From JBDRNO01 sp043811005 (lineage in GTDB: Bacteria > Bacteroidota > Bacteroidia > NORP154): DNA of 21,568 bases. The stretch covers positions 1 through 21,568 of the forward strand of contig JBDRNO010000102.1 in assembly GCA_043811005.1 (NCBI GenBank), read 5' to 3'. The translations under genes and the position numbers were made by a program. This document shows positions 15,022 through 21,568 of the stretch, in pieces (the first letter of the stretch is position 1; each line of letters opens with the position of its first letter). Below the pieces are notes generated by a model. That model ran no database searches. It had not been told where the DNA came from and was given only the letters and a program-made list of their open reading frames with translations.

Positions 15022-16017
15022 TTACAAATTAACAACCTGCACAAAAACAATGGTCCCAATTAATACAAGGAAAACAGCTTCAGGGCGCCAACTTCCCTGA
15101 AGTGATAACAGATAATTTGTTACATATACTGAAAGCGGGATTGCTATTAAAGCAAAGGAATTAATTGAATAAGAAGGTGCAATCAATACTGAAAGCAACG
15201 AAAAGATAAAAAACCAGATCAATACGGTAAGCAACTGCCTTACTCTAACAGTATTGATCCTCAAACTTACAGAGAAATTCCTGAGAGACAAGAATATGAT
15301 TATAAACAAAATTCCAAAAAGGAGATAAAAAGATTTATTTATTACTATTTTATATGATTTGTTCACTATTGGCAGAACAATACTTTCATACCATAGAGAA
15401 TCCAACATGTCGAACCAGAAATAATATACTATTACAAAAAGATAGGGAACTATTAATCCTATCAATGGGATTATCCATTCCCTCCAGGCAAATGCCCGGA
15501 GAATAATAAGACTTATCCACACAAAAGGGCAAAGTATTATTACCGGAAAATAAAAAAGAGATGCAATGCCAATATAGAAACCGGCATCAAAGACATACTG
15601 AAAGATATTTTCCTGCCTATATATCGTCAATAACCTGCCAAGGGCGATTATTAAAAAGAAATTTGCAAATAATTCCGGATGCAAGGTCAACAATGAGGGG
15701 AAACAGCTCATTAGTACAAGATAAAGTAAGGCGGGCAGATAGTTACTCCTGCTTAATATCTGATTTTTTATTATAATATTATTAAGTATGATTGACTGTA
15801 TAATAAGGATCAGGATACCAGAGATGTTTGCAATTATTTTAGATTCTCCCAATAACCAAATAAACAATTTGTAAAGCGGCATTGTACTCTGAACATCATT
15901 TGTTTGCGAAATCAAAGAAGCAGGACTGATAAAGGAAAAGATCCACAATGCTGCTGCAACAAAAGGAAGGTAGATTAATACTATGGGTTTATTTGATCGA
16001 AAAATGCCAATAAGCAT
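15022..16017 (-). CDS. DUF6427-like integral membrane protein
   Basis: This is a 331-residue, strongly hydrophobic protein with about nine or ten predicted membrane segments and short loops. The motif HPELFANFFLIIALGRLLTIY in mid-protein, the N-terminal IGIFRSNKP and the overall layout resemble the Bacteroidota family I know as DUF6427. No enzymatic motif is visible and the function is unknown. I take the ATG at 16015-16017 instead of the in-frame TTG two codons upstream. The 3' end faces manC. The 258-nt gap upstream contains repeats and no consensus -7 box that I could identify. Confidence 0.7.
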   Translation of the reverse strand: MLIGIFRSNKPIVLIYLPFVAAALWIFSFISPASLISQTNDVQSTMPLYKLFIWLLGESKIIANISGILILIIQSIILNNIIIKNQILSRSNYLPALLYLVLMSCFPSLLTLHPELFANFFLIIALGRLLTIYRQENIFQYVFDAGFYIGIASLFYFPVIILCPFVWISLIILRAFAWREWIIPLIGLIVPYLFVIVYYFWFDMLDSLWYESIVLPIVNKSYKIVINKSFYLLFGILFIIIFLSLRNFSVSLRINTVRVRQLLTVLIWFFIFSLLSVLIAPSYSINSFALIAIPLSVYVTNYLLSLQGSWRPEAVFLVLIGTIVFVQVVNL

Positions 16018-16096
16018 GAACAAGTAAAAAATTAGGTGATAAGGATTTAAAAAAGGACAATATGTTGGCTATAATTTATTGATAATAATAAACAAG

Positions 16097-16124
16097 TTGA
16101 CAATTGGCAGTATGCAGTTGGCAA
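16097..16124. repeat. Heptamer tract, unit TTGGCAG
   Basis: Four contiguous 7-bp units: TTGACAA, TTGGCAG, TATGCAG, TTGGCAA. It lies between the DUF6427-like gene and purD, outside coding sequence. Confidence 0.75.
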
Positions 16125-16178
16125 AAAACAAATTGCTAAATGAACAAATATTAAAACTAAAATTCTGCATACCAGCCC

Positions 16179-16199
16179 AATCCATCAATCCATCAATCC
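16179..16199. repeat. Octamer direct repeat AATCCATC
   Basis: AATCCATC occurs twice in tandem followed by AATCC, a period of 8 and not 7. It lies downstream of purD. The remainder of the gap to 16275 shows no gene. Confidence 0.75.
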
Positions 16200-16275
16200 T
16201 TTAATCTCTTCCCGATTCGTTTAGTGCTTTATCGGCATTTCACTCACTGCGTTTGCCCATAAATCCGACAATCCC

Positions 16276-17547
16276 TCAAAGGTCAAAGCCAATGTCTTTC
16301 CTGTAAGATTTTCCTTCAAAATTGATTTTCTCAGCAATATTATAAGAAGTTCCCAACGCGGATTCCATATCTGTTCCAAAGGATGTAACAGCAATAACCC
16401 TGCCTCCGCTGGTTACAATTGATCCGTTTTTATTTTTTGTGCCAGCATGGAAAACAATACTGTCACCAGTATTTTCTATTGGGCTTATAACTTTGCCTTT
16501 TTCATAATTACCGGGGTAACCACCTGAAACAAGCACAATAGCAGCTACCGTTCTATGATCGGTTTCAAGCTGCATGTTGTCAAGTGTTCCTGTTGCAACA
16601 CCCTGAAAGAGCTCTAACAGGTCTGATCTTATTCTTGGTATCACCGCTTGTGCTTCAGGGTCTCCCATTCTAACGTTATATTCAATAACATAAGGATTGC
16701 CGCTTACATTCATTAATCCGAAATACAAAAATCCCTTATATGTAATGCCATCTTTGTTTAAACCTTCAATAGTGGGAACAATAATTTTTTTTTCTACTTT
16801 ATCAAGAAACTCATCATCGGCAAAACGAACAGGAGAGATAGCTCCCATCCCTCCGGTGTTCAATCCGGTATCCCCTTCACCTATTCTTTTATAATCTTTA
16901 GCAGAGGGAAAGATCTTGTAACTTATCCCGTCAGTTAATATAAAAACAGACAATTCTATGCCAGACAAATACTCCTCAATAACCACTTTACTGCTCGCCT
17001 CTCCAAATTTAGCATGGGCAAGCATATCTGTTAATTCTTTTTTTGCGCTGTCGATATCATTAAGTATCACAACCCCCTTCCCTGCGGCTAATCCATCGGC
17101 TTTCAATACATAAGGAGATTGTAATGTTTCAAGGAAATCAAGTCCATCGTTTAAGCTGTTTTTAGTAAAGCTTTGGTATGCAGCAGTGGGGATGTTATGT
17201 CTTTGCATAAACCGTTTTGCAAATTCTTTACTTCCCTCAAGCTTGGCGCCTTCTTTTTGAGGGCCAATAACCGGGATGTTTTCCAACAATTCATTTGCCA
17301 GGAAATAATCGTGAAAACCATTCACCAAAGGTGTTTCAGGACCAACAACAACCATTTCAATAGCGTTTGCCAGTACAAATTGTTTTATACCATCAAAGTC
17401 GGTGACAGACAAGCTTACATTTGTTCCAACAGTTGCTGTTCCTGCATTTCCGGGTGCAATAAACAAATTGTTCAATTTAGGGCTTTGAGCAATTTTCCAC
17501 GCCAATGTATGCTCTCTGCCCCCTGAACCGAGAATTAGTACATTCAT
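16276..17547 (-). CDS. purD: Phosphoribosylamine--glycine ligase (GAR synthetase)
   Basis: The enzyme joins glycine to 5-phosphoribosylamine with ATP, the second step of purine synthesis, in the cytoplasm. The 423-residue product starts MNVLILGSGGREHTLAWKIAQ and carries APGNAGT, VVVGPETPLVNG, the ATP-grasp core VLKADGLAAGKGVV, GLNTGGMGAISPV, and EYNVRMGDPEAQAVIPR. Length matches the family (420-430), with no insertion, unlike gcvP and manC. It uses glycine, as does GcvP, but the two genes are 13 kb apart and this is not an operon link. It starts at ATG 17547, with a plausible TAATTTTG box about 63 nt upstream. Confidence 0.97.
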   Translation of the reverse strand: MNVLILGSGGREHTLAWKIAQSPKLNNLFIAPGNAGTATVGTNVSLSVTDFDGIKQFVLANAIEMVVVGPETPLVNGFHDYFLANELLENIPVIGPQKEGAKLEGSKEFAKRFMQRHNIPTAAYQSFTKNSLNDGLDFLETLQSPYVLKADGLAAGKGVVILNDIDSAKKELTDMLAHAKFGEASSKVVIEEYLSGIELSVFILTDGISYKIFPSAKDYKRIGEGDTGLNTGGMGAISPVRFADDEFLDKVEKKIIVPTIEGLNKDGITYKGFLYFGLMNVSGNPYVIEYNVRMGDPEAQAVIPRIRSDLLELFQGVATGTLDNMQLETDHRTVAAIVLVSGGYPGNYEKGKVISPIENTGDSIVFHAGTKNKNGSIVTSGGRVIAVTSFGTDMESALGTSYNIAEKINFEGKSYRKDIGFDL

Positions 17548-17609
17548 ATTTAGTAAATAGTTTAAGAAAATTCTTTTGAAGATGAACGGATTGGTTACAA
17601 TTATTCATG

Positions 17610-17617
17610 CAAAATTA
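17610..17617 (-). promoter_or_regulatory. Candidate purD promoter
   Basis: The minus strand reads TAATTTTG, fitting TAnnTTTG, 63 nt upstream of the purD ATG. TTTG on the same strand at 17633-17636 is a possible -33 element, though the 15-nt spacing is shorter than usual. Confidence 0.45.
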
Positions 17618-17680
17618 AAGGACATAACTTCGCAAATTTATTAAAAAAACGCCATATAACATTTTTTAATACAATACATT

Positions 17681-19630
17681 TCAACGATATAAAGTTACAA
17701 AACCTTTCTTGGTAAGTGTTTCATCTCCGGAACACTGGGATTTATACTTTATTTCCCATGTATAAATACCTTCCCGTGCATATTTCCCATTCTTGTTTTT
17801 TCCTTCCCATTTTTGTTTTACATCCTTGGAATGATATACAATTTGTCCCTTATCATTATAAATTGTCATCTCAAAGGCATAAACATCATTTATAGTAAAC
17901 TCAAATCTTCTATTGATTGTCATTTTAGGATTAAATTCCGGCAAGTATCTAAAATTAGGGGGCTTCCCCCGGAATATAACTTTAATGCTGTCTGTTGAGC
18001 TGCAAGAACCTTGTGATACAGTTACCCAATAATTGCCCGAATTTGATACAATAATTTTTTGAGAAGTTTGACCTCTGGACCATAAATAATTTGCACCCAG
18101 GTGGTTTCCTGCATCAATTGTAAACTTTTCAATACAGAAGAGTGTTGTATCATTCCCAAGGTCTACAACAGTGGGGGTGGTTACAATAATATTAATAGTA
18201 TCTGTTTCTGCATGCCCATTGATGCTATTAGTAACCTTAACCCAGTAGGTCCCGGTTGATGATACAGTGATTTTATTGGAGGTTTTGCCAGTAGACCATA
18301 AATATTTTGCATTCCTGAATCGCGGAGCAGTTAGGTCAAGTTGACCGGAACAAATTGTAGTATCATTACCCAGGGTAAACTTCTGTGATCTGGGAGAATT
18401 AAAAATAATATGAGGGAGACCATAAACACTGCTTTGTCCATCTAGATTCACAGCAGCCGGACTATATTTGCATTTTAAACCGAAAGCATTTGGATTGTGG
18501 ATAACATCTATATAAGGTCCTGTCCGTGCTATATATATTTTTCCATCAGGCCCTAACTGTAAGGCTCCAAAGATAATTTCTTCATCAATAGAAGTAATGA
18601 CCACACCAGCACCCGATAAGGGTATGGAATTCATGTTATATTGGATAATTCCATCTGTTCCCTTGAGAAAGGATACATATAATTTTGAATTATCAGGGGA
18701 AAATTCCAAGCCGTAAGCATATCCTCCAGTAGGAATATTCACCACATTAGAAATAATACCGGTAGAATTGTCAAAGTCAAAGATTTCAATATCATTATTA
18801 GATATATAGCATATAGCAGATGCTAATTTTTTCCCGTTTGGAGATGCTTTGAGGTATCCTATTGACTCGCCATTGTTTCCGCTGCCTACATCGCGGTGAA
18901 TTACTCCAATTTTAGAAATTATGGGATTACCAATACCTTCAGCGGTTAGGGGATAAACATAAAAAGCATTGGAATTCCACTGGTGAGCAATTATCCAGTA
19001 ATCGATTCCATTGCGATGATTAATTGATGTAAGCTTTTCAGAGGTAGGGGTGAACAAGAGTTTGTTTTTTATAGTAATATCTCCATTCCCTAATGTGATT
19101 TTCAAGTCAGGGGTTAGTAAATGCTTATAATTTTTAAATCTTTCAGCCCCAATTGGACTGTTAAGCGTCATGTTTACAATAGAATAGGATAAACCATTTT
19201 TACCTGCCTTTTCAGTAGTTGTAAAAATATAATAAAGGGTATTGTTACCGGGCATAGGAACAATAATAGCTGATTGTGTTGAAGAAACATGCCCATTTAA
19301 TCCAAGTCCATTGGGCATAGGATTATGAGTTCTGTCCCAAACCGTTATGCCGTCAGTATAAAATAAAAGTCTGCCCTGATCATCAGATATTGCAGCACAA
19401 CCCTCCTCGGTATATAATTTTCCGTTGGTTAATGGAACAGGAGGCAACGAATTGAAATCAAGGCCAGCGCCACCTCCAAAATACCAGATATTTGCTTCTC
19501 CTCCATAGATGCTTTGTCCAGGCATACTGGGAGTTCCTCTTTGAGTGGAATTTTGGGAGAAACAAACTTCTAAAAAAAATAATGTAAAAAATATTAGAAA
19601 GAAGAGTGGTTTGCTAATTAGTTTTGTCAT
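17681..19630 (-). CDS. Secreted protein with beta-propeller-like domain, Ig-like repeats and CHU_C-type (type B) C-terminal domain
   Basis: This is a 649-residue exported protein. Residues 1-25 are a signal peptide ending CFSQ. Residues about 45-395 match the widespread Bacteroidota pattern NIWYFGGGAGLDFNS, then EGCAAISDDQGRLLFYTDGITVW, and SPDNSKLYVSF / GPDGKIYIAR, which suggest propeller blades. Two PKD/Ig-like repeats start near residues 415 and 488, each with LGNDTT and YLWS-G-TS-KI-VS--G-YWV. The last 90 or so residues (FEFTINDVYAFEMTIYNDKGQ, then REGIYTWEIKY) are a gliding-motility-associated CHU_C-like domain, a type B T9SS signal. It follows the OmpA-domain gene by 18 nt and is probably cotranscribed. 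The cargo function is unknown. Confidence 0.88.
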   Translation of the reverse strand: MTKLISKPLFFLIFFTLFFLEVCFSQNSTQRGTPSMPGQSIYGGEANIWYFGGGAGLDFNSLPPVPLTNGKLYTEEGCAAISDDQGRLLFYTDGITVWDRTHNPMPNGLGLNGHVSSTQSAIIVPMPGNNTLYYIFTTTEKAGKNGLSYSIVNMTLNSPIGAERFKNYKHLLTPDLKITLGNGDITIKNKLLFTPTSEKLTSINHRNGIDYWIIAHQWNSNAFYVYPLTAEGIGNPIISKIGVIHRDVGSGNNGESIGYLKASPNGKKLASAICYISNNDIEIFDFDNSTGIISNVVNIPTGGYAYGLEFSPDNSKLYVSFLKGTDGIIQYNMNSIPLSGAGVVITSIDEEIIFGALQLGPDGKIYIARTGPYIDVIHNPNAFGLKCKYSPAAVNLDGQSSVYGLPHIIFNSPRSQKFTLGNDTTICSGQLDLTAPRFRNAKYLWSTGKTSNKITVSSTGTYWVKVTNSINGHAETDTINIIVTTPTVVDLGNDTTLFCIEKFTIDAGNHLGANYLWSRGQTSQKIIVSNSGNYWVTVSQGSCSSTDSIKVIFRGKPPNFRYLPEFNPKMTINRRFEFTINDVYAFEMTIYNDKGQIVYHSKDVKQKWEGKNKNGKYAREGIYTWEIKYKSQCSGDETLTKKGFVTLYR

Positions 19631-19648
19631 AAATAGTTAAAAAAGCAG

Positions 19649-21568
19649 CTAAATGATCTTAATCTCGGTCCTTCTGTTCTTTATTCTTCCTTTTGGATTA
19701 TCAGTACCATCAGGACTAACATTAGGAGCAATAGGGCGCGCTTCACCAAAACCTTTATAAATAAGACGCGTTTTATTTATTCCTTGTTTTATTAAATAAT
19801 TCACAACAGCCAATGCTCTTCTCTCAGATAGTATCTGATTATAACTTTCCGGACCAATGTGGTCTGTATGCCCTGATATTTCTGCCTTTAAGCCTGGAAG
19901 ATCATTTAATATTTCTGCTAATTTATTAAGTATGGGATAAGATTCCTGTTTTATGGTTGATTTATCAAAGTCGTATAAAATGTTTTCAATAACATAATTT
20001 TTGCCGGCAGCAAGTTTTTCAGTCTCTGCTTCCATATTGGCAAATAGATAATCTGTTGAAGCTGTGTCAATTTCTTCTTTCTTCTCATCAGCTATGATTT
20101 CAATATCCGATCCTGATATTTCATTATCAGTTTCTTTAAGTACCACTTCAGATGGCAAATATTCATACCTGAAAAATCCATCTTTGTCTTTTGGGACGGT
20201 AATCACTACTTCTTTCCCTTCTTTATTAGTACAAAGTACTTGTACTTCATTAGTTAGTTCAGCATTTTCAGCATTAAGGGAAAAGATATAGTTTTTGTTA
20301 TATGATAGCTCACCAAATGAATAATACCCGTCAATATTTCTTTCACCTAATTTTATCTTACTACCTTCTTTGTTAACGAGAAATAATTTTGTTTCAATGG
20401 CTTTGATCTCCTCTTTCATAAATGACAGCTCATCCTTTTTTGTTTCTATCTGAGATTCGATACTGGTAATTTCTTCAGGAACGGTGGCGCTTTTGAGCTG
20501 TTCCTGTAATTCTGTTATTTCTTCCTCTTTAGTTTCAACCTTAGCTTCCAGCTCGCTGATCTCCTCCACCTTTGCGTCCTCTGTCATTGCAATAACTGGA
20601 GAGGGTGCCACGGTTTCAATGGCTTTGATCTCCTCTTTCATAAATGTCAGCTCTTCCCTTTTTGTTTCTATCTGAGATTCGATACCGGTAATTTCTTCAG
20701 GGGCGGTGGCGCTTTTAAGCTGTTCCTGCAATTCTGTTATTTCTTCCTCTTTGGACTCAACCTTAGCTTCCATCCCGTTGATCTCTTCCGCTTTTGCTTC
20801 TTCAGTTTCAATATCCAAATCGTGTCTTTCTATATTAGTTTCCTTAAGCGCCACTTCAGATGGCAAATATTCATACCTAAAAAATCCATCTTTGTCTTTT
20901 GGGACGGTAATTACAACGTCTTCACCTTCTTTATTAATACAAAGTACTCTAATTTCATCAATTAGGGCGGCATTTTTAGCGTCAAGGAAAAAGATGTAGT
21001 TTGTGTTATAGGAAAGCTCACCAAAAGAATAGCAACCAAATTCATTTCTTACTCCTGTTTTTATTTTATTTCCTTCTTCATTAACTATATATAAATTGTG
21101 AGGTAAATATTCATACCTGAAAAATCCATCTTTGTCCTTAGGGACTTTAATCACGACTTCTTCCCTGTCTTTATTTTTACAAAGTACTTGTACCTCATCA
21201 ATAAGTTCGGCATTTTTGGCATCAATAGAAAAGATATAGTCTTTATTATATACTATATTACCAAATGAATAATAACCATCAACATTTCTTTCACCTAATT
21301 CTAATTTTTTCCCTTCTTTATTAACGAGGAATAATTTTGTTTCAATGGCTTTGATCCCCTCTTTCATAAATGTCAGCTTTTCCCTTTTTGCTTCTATCTG
21401 AGATTCAATACCGGTAATTTCTTCAGGGGCGGTGGCACTTTTAAGCTGTTCCTGCAATTCTGTTATTTCTTCCTCTTTGGTCTCAACCTTAGCTTCCAGC
21501 CCGCTGATCTCTTCCACCTTTGCTTCCTCTGCCATTGCAATCACAGGAGCGGGCGCCCCGGTTTCAAT
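19649..21568 (-). CDS. OmpA-domain protein with repeated coiled-coil and beta modules (5' end outside the window)
   Basis: The frame is open to the window edge, so the N-terminus is missing; 639 codons are visible. Counting from the GTG at 21544, the order is coiled coil A1 (1-69), beta modules B1 (70-148) and B2 (151-228), coiled coils A2 (249-311) and A3 (312-385), B3 (386-464), an acidic linker, then an OmpA peptidoglycan-binding domain (about 516-631). A is Glu/Lys-rich, with EEEITELQEQLKSAT and EEITGIESQIE. B begins with LFLVNKEG or LYIVNEEG and ends PKDKDGFFRYEYLP. The OmpA domain shows LYDFDKSTI, SGHTDHIGPESYN, LSERRALAVVNYL and the final GRIKNRRTEI. A wall-anchored outer-membrane or periplasmic role is inferred. 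The visible start ATGs and GTGs are internal, because the upstream codons (IETGAPAP) match the repeat unit. Confidence 0.9.
   Translation of the reverse strand: METGAPAPVIAMAEEAKVEEISGLEAKVETKEEEITELQEQLKSATAPEEITGIESQIEAKREKLTFMKEGIKAIETKLFLVNKEGKKLELGERNVDGYYSFGNIVYNKDYIFSIDAKNAELIDEVQVLCKNKDREEVVIKVPKDKDGFFRYEYLPHNLYIVNEEGNKIKTGVRNEFGCYSFGELSYNTNYIFFLDAKNAALIDEIRVLCINKEGEDVVITVPKDKDGFFRYEYLPSEVALKETNIERHDLDIETEEAKAEEINGMEAKVESKEEEITELQEQLKSATAPEEITGIESQIETKREELTFMKEEIKAIETVAPSPVIAMTEDAKVEEISELEAKVETKEEEITELQEQLKSATVPEEITSIESQIETKKDELSFMKEEIKAIETKLFLVNKEGSKIKLGERNIDGYYSFGELSYNKNYIFSLNAENAELTNEVQVLCTNKEGKEVVITVPKDKDGFFRYEYLPSEVVLKETDNEISGSDIEIIADEKKEEIDTASTDYLFANMEAETEKLAAGKNYVIENILYDFDKSTIKQESYPILNKLAEILNDLPGLKAEISGHTDHIGPESYNQILSERRALAVVNYLIKQGINKTRLIYKGFGEARPIAPNVSPDGTDNPKGRIKNRRTEIKII
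20390..21544 (-). repeat. Module repeats within the OmpA-domain gene
   Basis: Coiled-coil units lie at 21338-21544, 20612-20800 and 20390-20611. Beta units lie at 21101-21337, 20861-21094 and 20153-20389. The coiled-coil units are nearly identical at DNA level: about three differences over roughly 75 nt between the segments near 21425-21500 and 20700-20775. This indicates recent duplication or gene conversion. Confidence 0.85.

Noticed and set aside
16141..16275. Possible CRISPR or small-RNA signal in the repeats after the DUF6427-like gene
   Set aside because: The repeats are only 7-8 bp with no spacer structure and no cas gene nearby.
1..21568. A defence island, toxin-antitoxin, prophage or biosynthetic cluster
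   Set aside because: All long frames are explained by housekeeping, transport or surface-protein families. No nuclease, recombinase, toxin or synthase motif was found.

Overview
The window is a chromosomal segment of a member of the Bacteroidota, AT-rich and with short intergenic spaces. The evidence is a secreted protein with SprB repeats and a type IX secretion (T9SS) type A C-terminal signal, a second secreted protein with a CHU_C-like (type B) tail, a DUF6427-type membrane protein, a SprT-like protein of the Bacteroidota type, and repeated matches to the Bacteroidota -7 promoter element TAnnTTTG. The content is mostly housekeeping. I see no tRNA, rRNA, CRISPR array, transposase, phage gene or recognisable defence cassette.

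Layout: (1) 1-394 is a repeat-rich intergenic stretch with a probable remnant of a four-helix-bundle gene. (2) gcvP (glycine decarboxylase P protein, +) is followed by a large T9SS-exported SprB-repeat protein (+). These converge on pckA (-) across a strong bidirectional terminator. (3) On the minus strand lie pckA, an aspartate-type aminotransferase and an MlaE/MlaF ABC transporter pair that overlaps by 4 nt. (4) 11288-11649 is a promoter- and palindrome-bearing intergenic region, followed on the plus strand by a tiny lipoprotein, a SprT-like metalloprotein, a second aminotransferase and manC (mannose-1-phosphate guanylyltransferase). (5) On the minus strand are a DUF6427-like membrane protein, purD, and a two-gene surface-protein operon: a modular-repeat OmpA-domain protein, cut by the window edge, followed by the CHU_C-type protein.

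Metabolically the window combines glycine cleavage, gluconeogenic PEP formation, transamination, GDP-mannose supply and purine synthesis. The envelope genes (two T9SS substrates, the OmpA protein, MlaEF, the small lipoprotein) fit a surface-elaborating Bacteroidota lifestyle.

The most unusual signal is at the DNA level. Degenerate heptanucleotide tracts with a strict 7-bp phase recur at five places, twice next to a short hairpin. Two of the tracts lie inside the gcvP reading frame, and the larger is exactly 18 heptamers, or 42 codons. A separate hairpin-rich stretch interrupts manC at a point where relatives are shorter. These look like mobile or expanding short elements tolerated in frame inside conserved enzymes, resembling in concept the heptamer STRRs of cyanobacteria and the Rickettsia palindromic elements.
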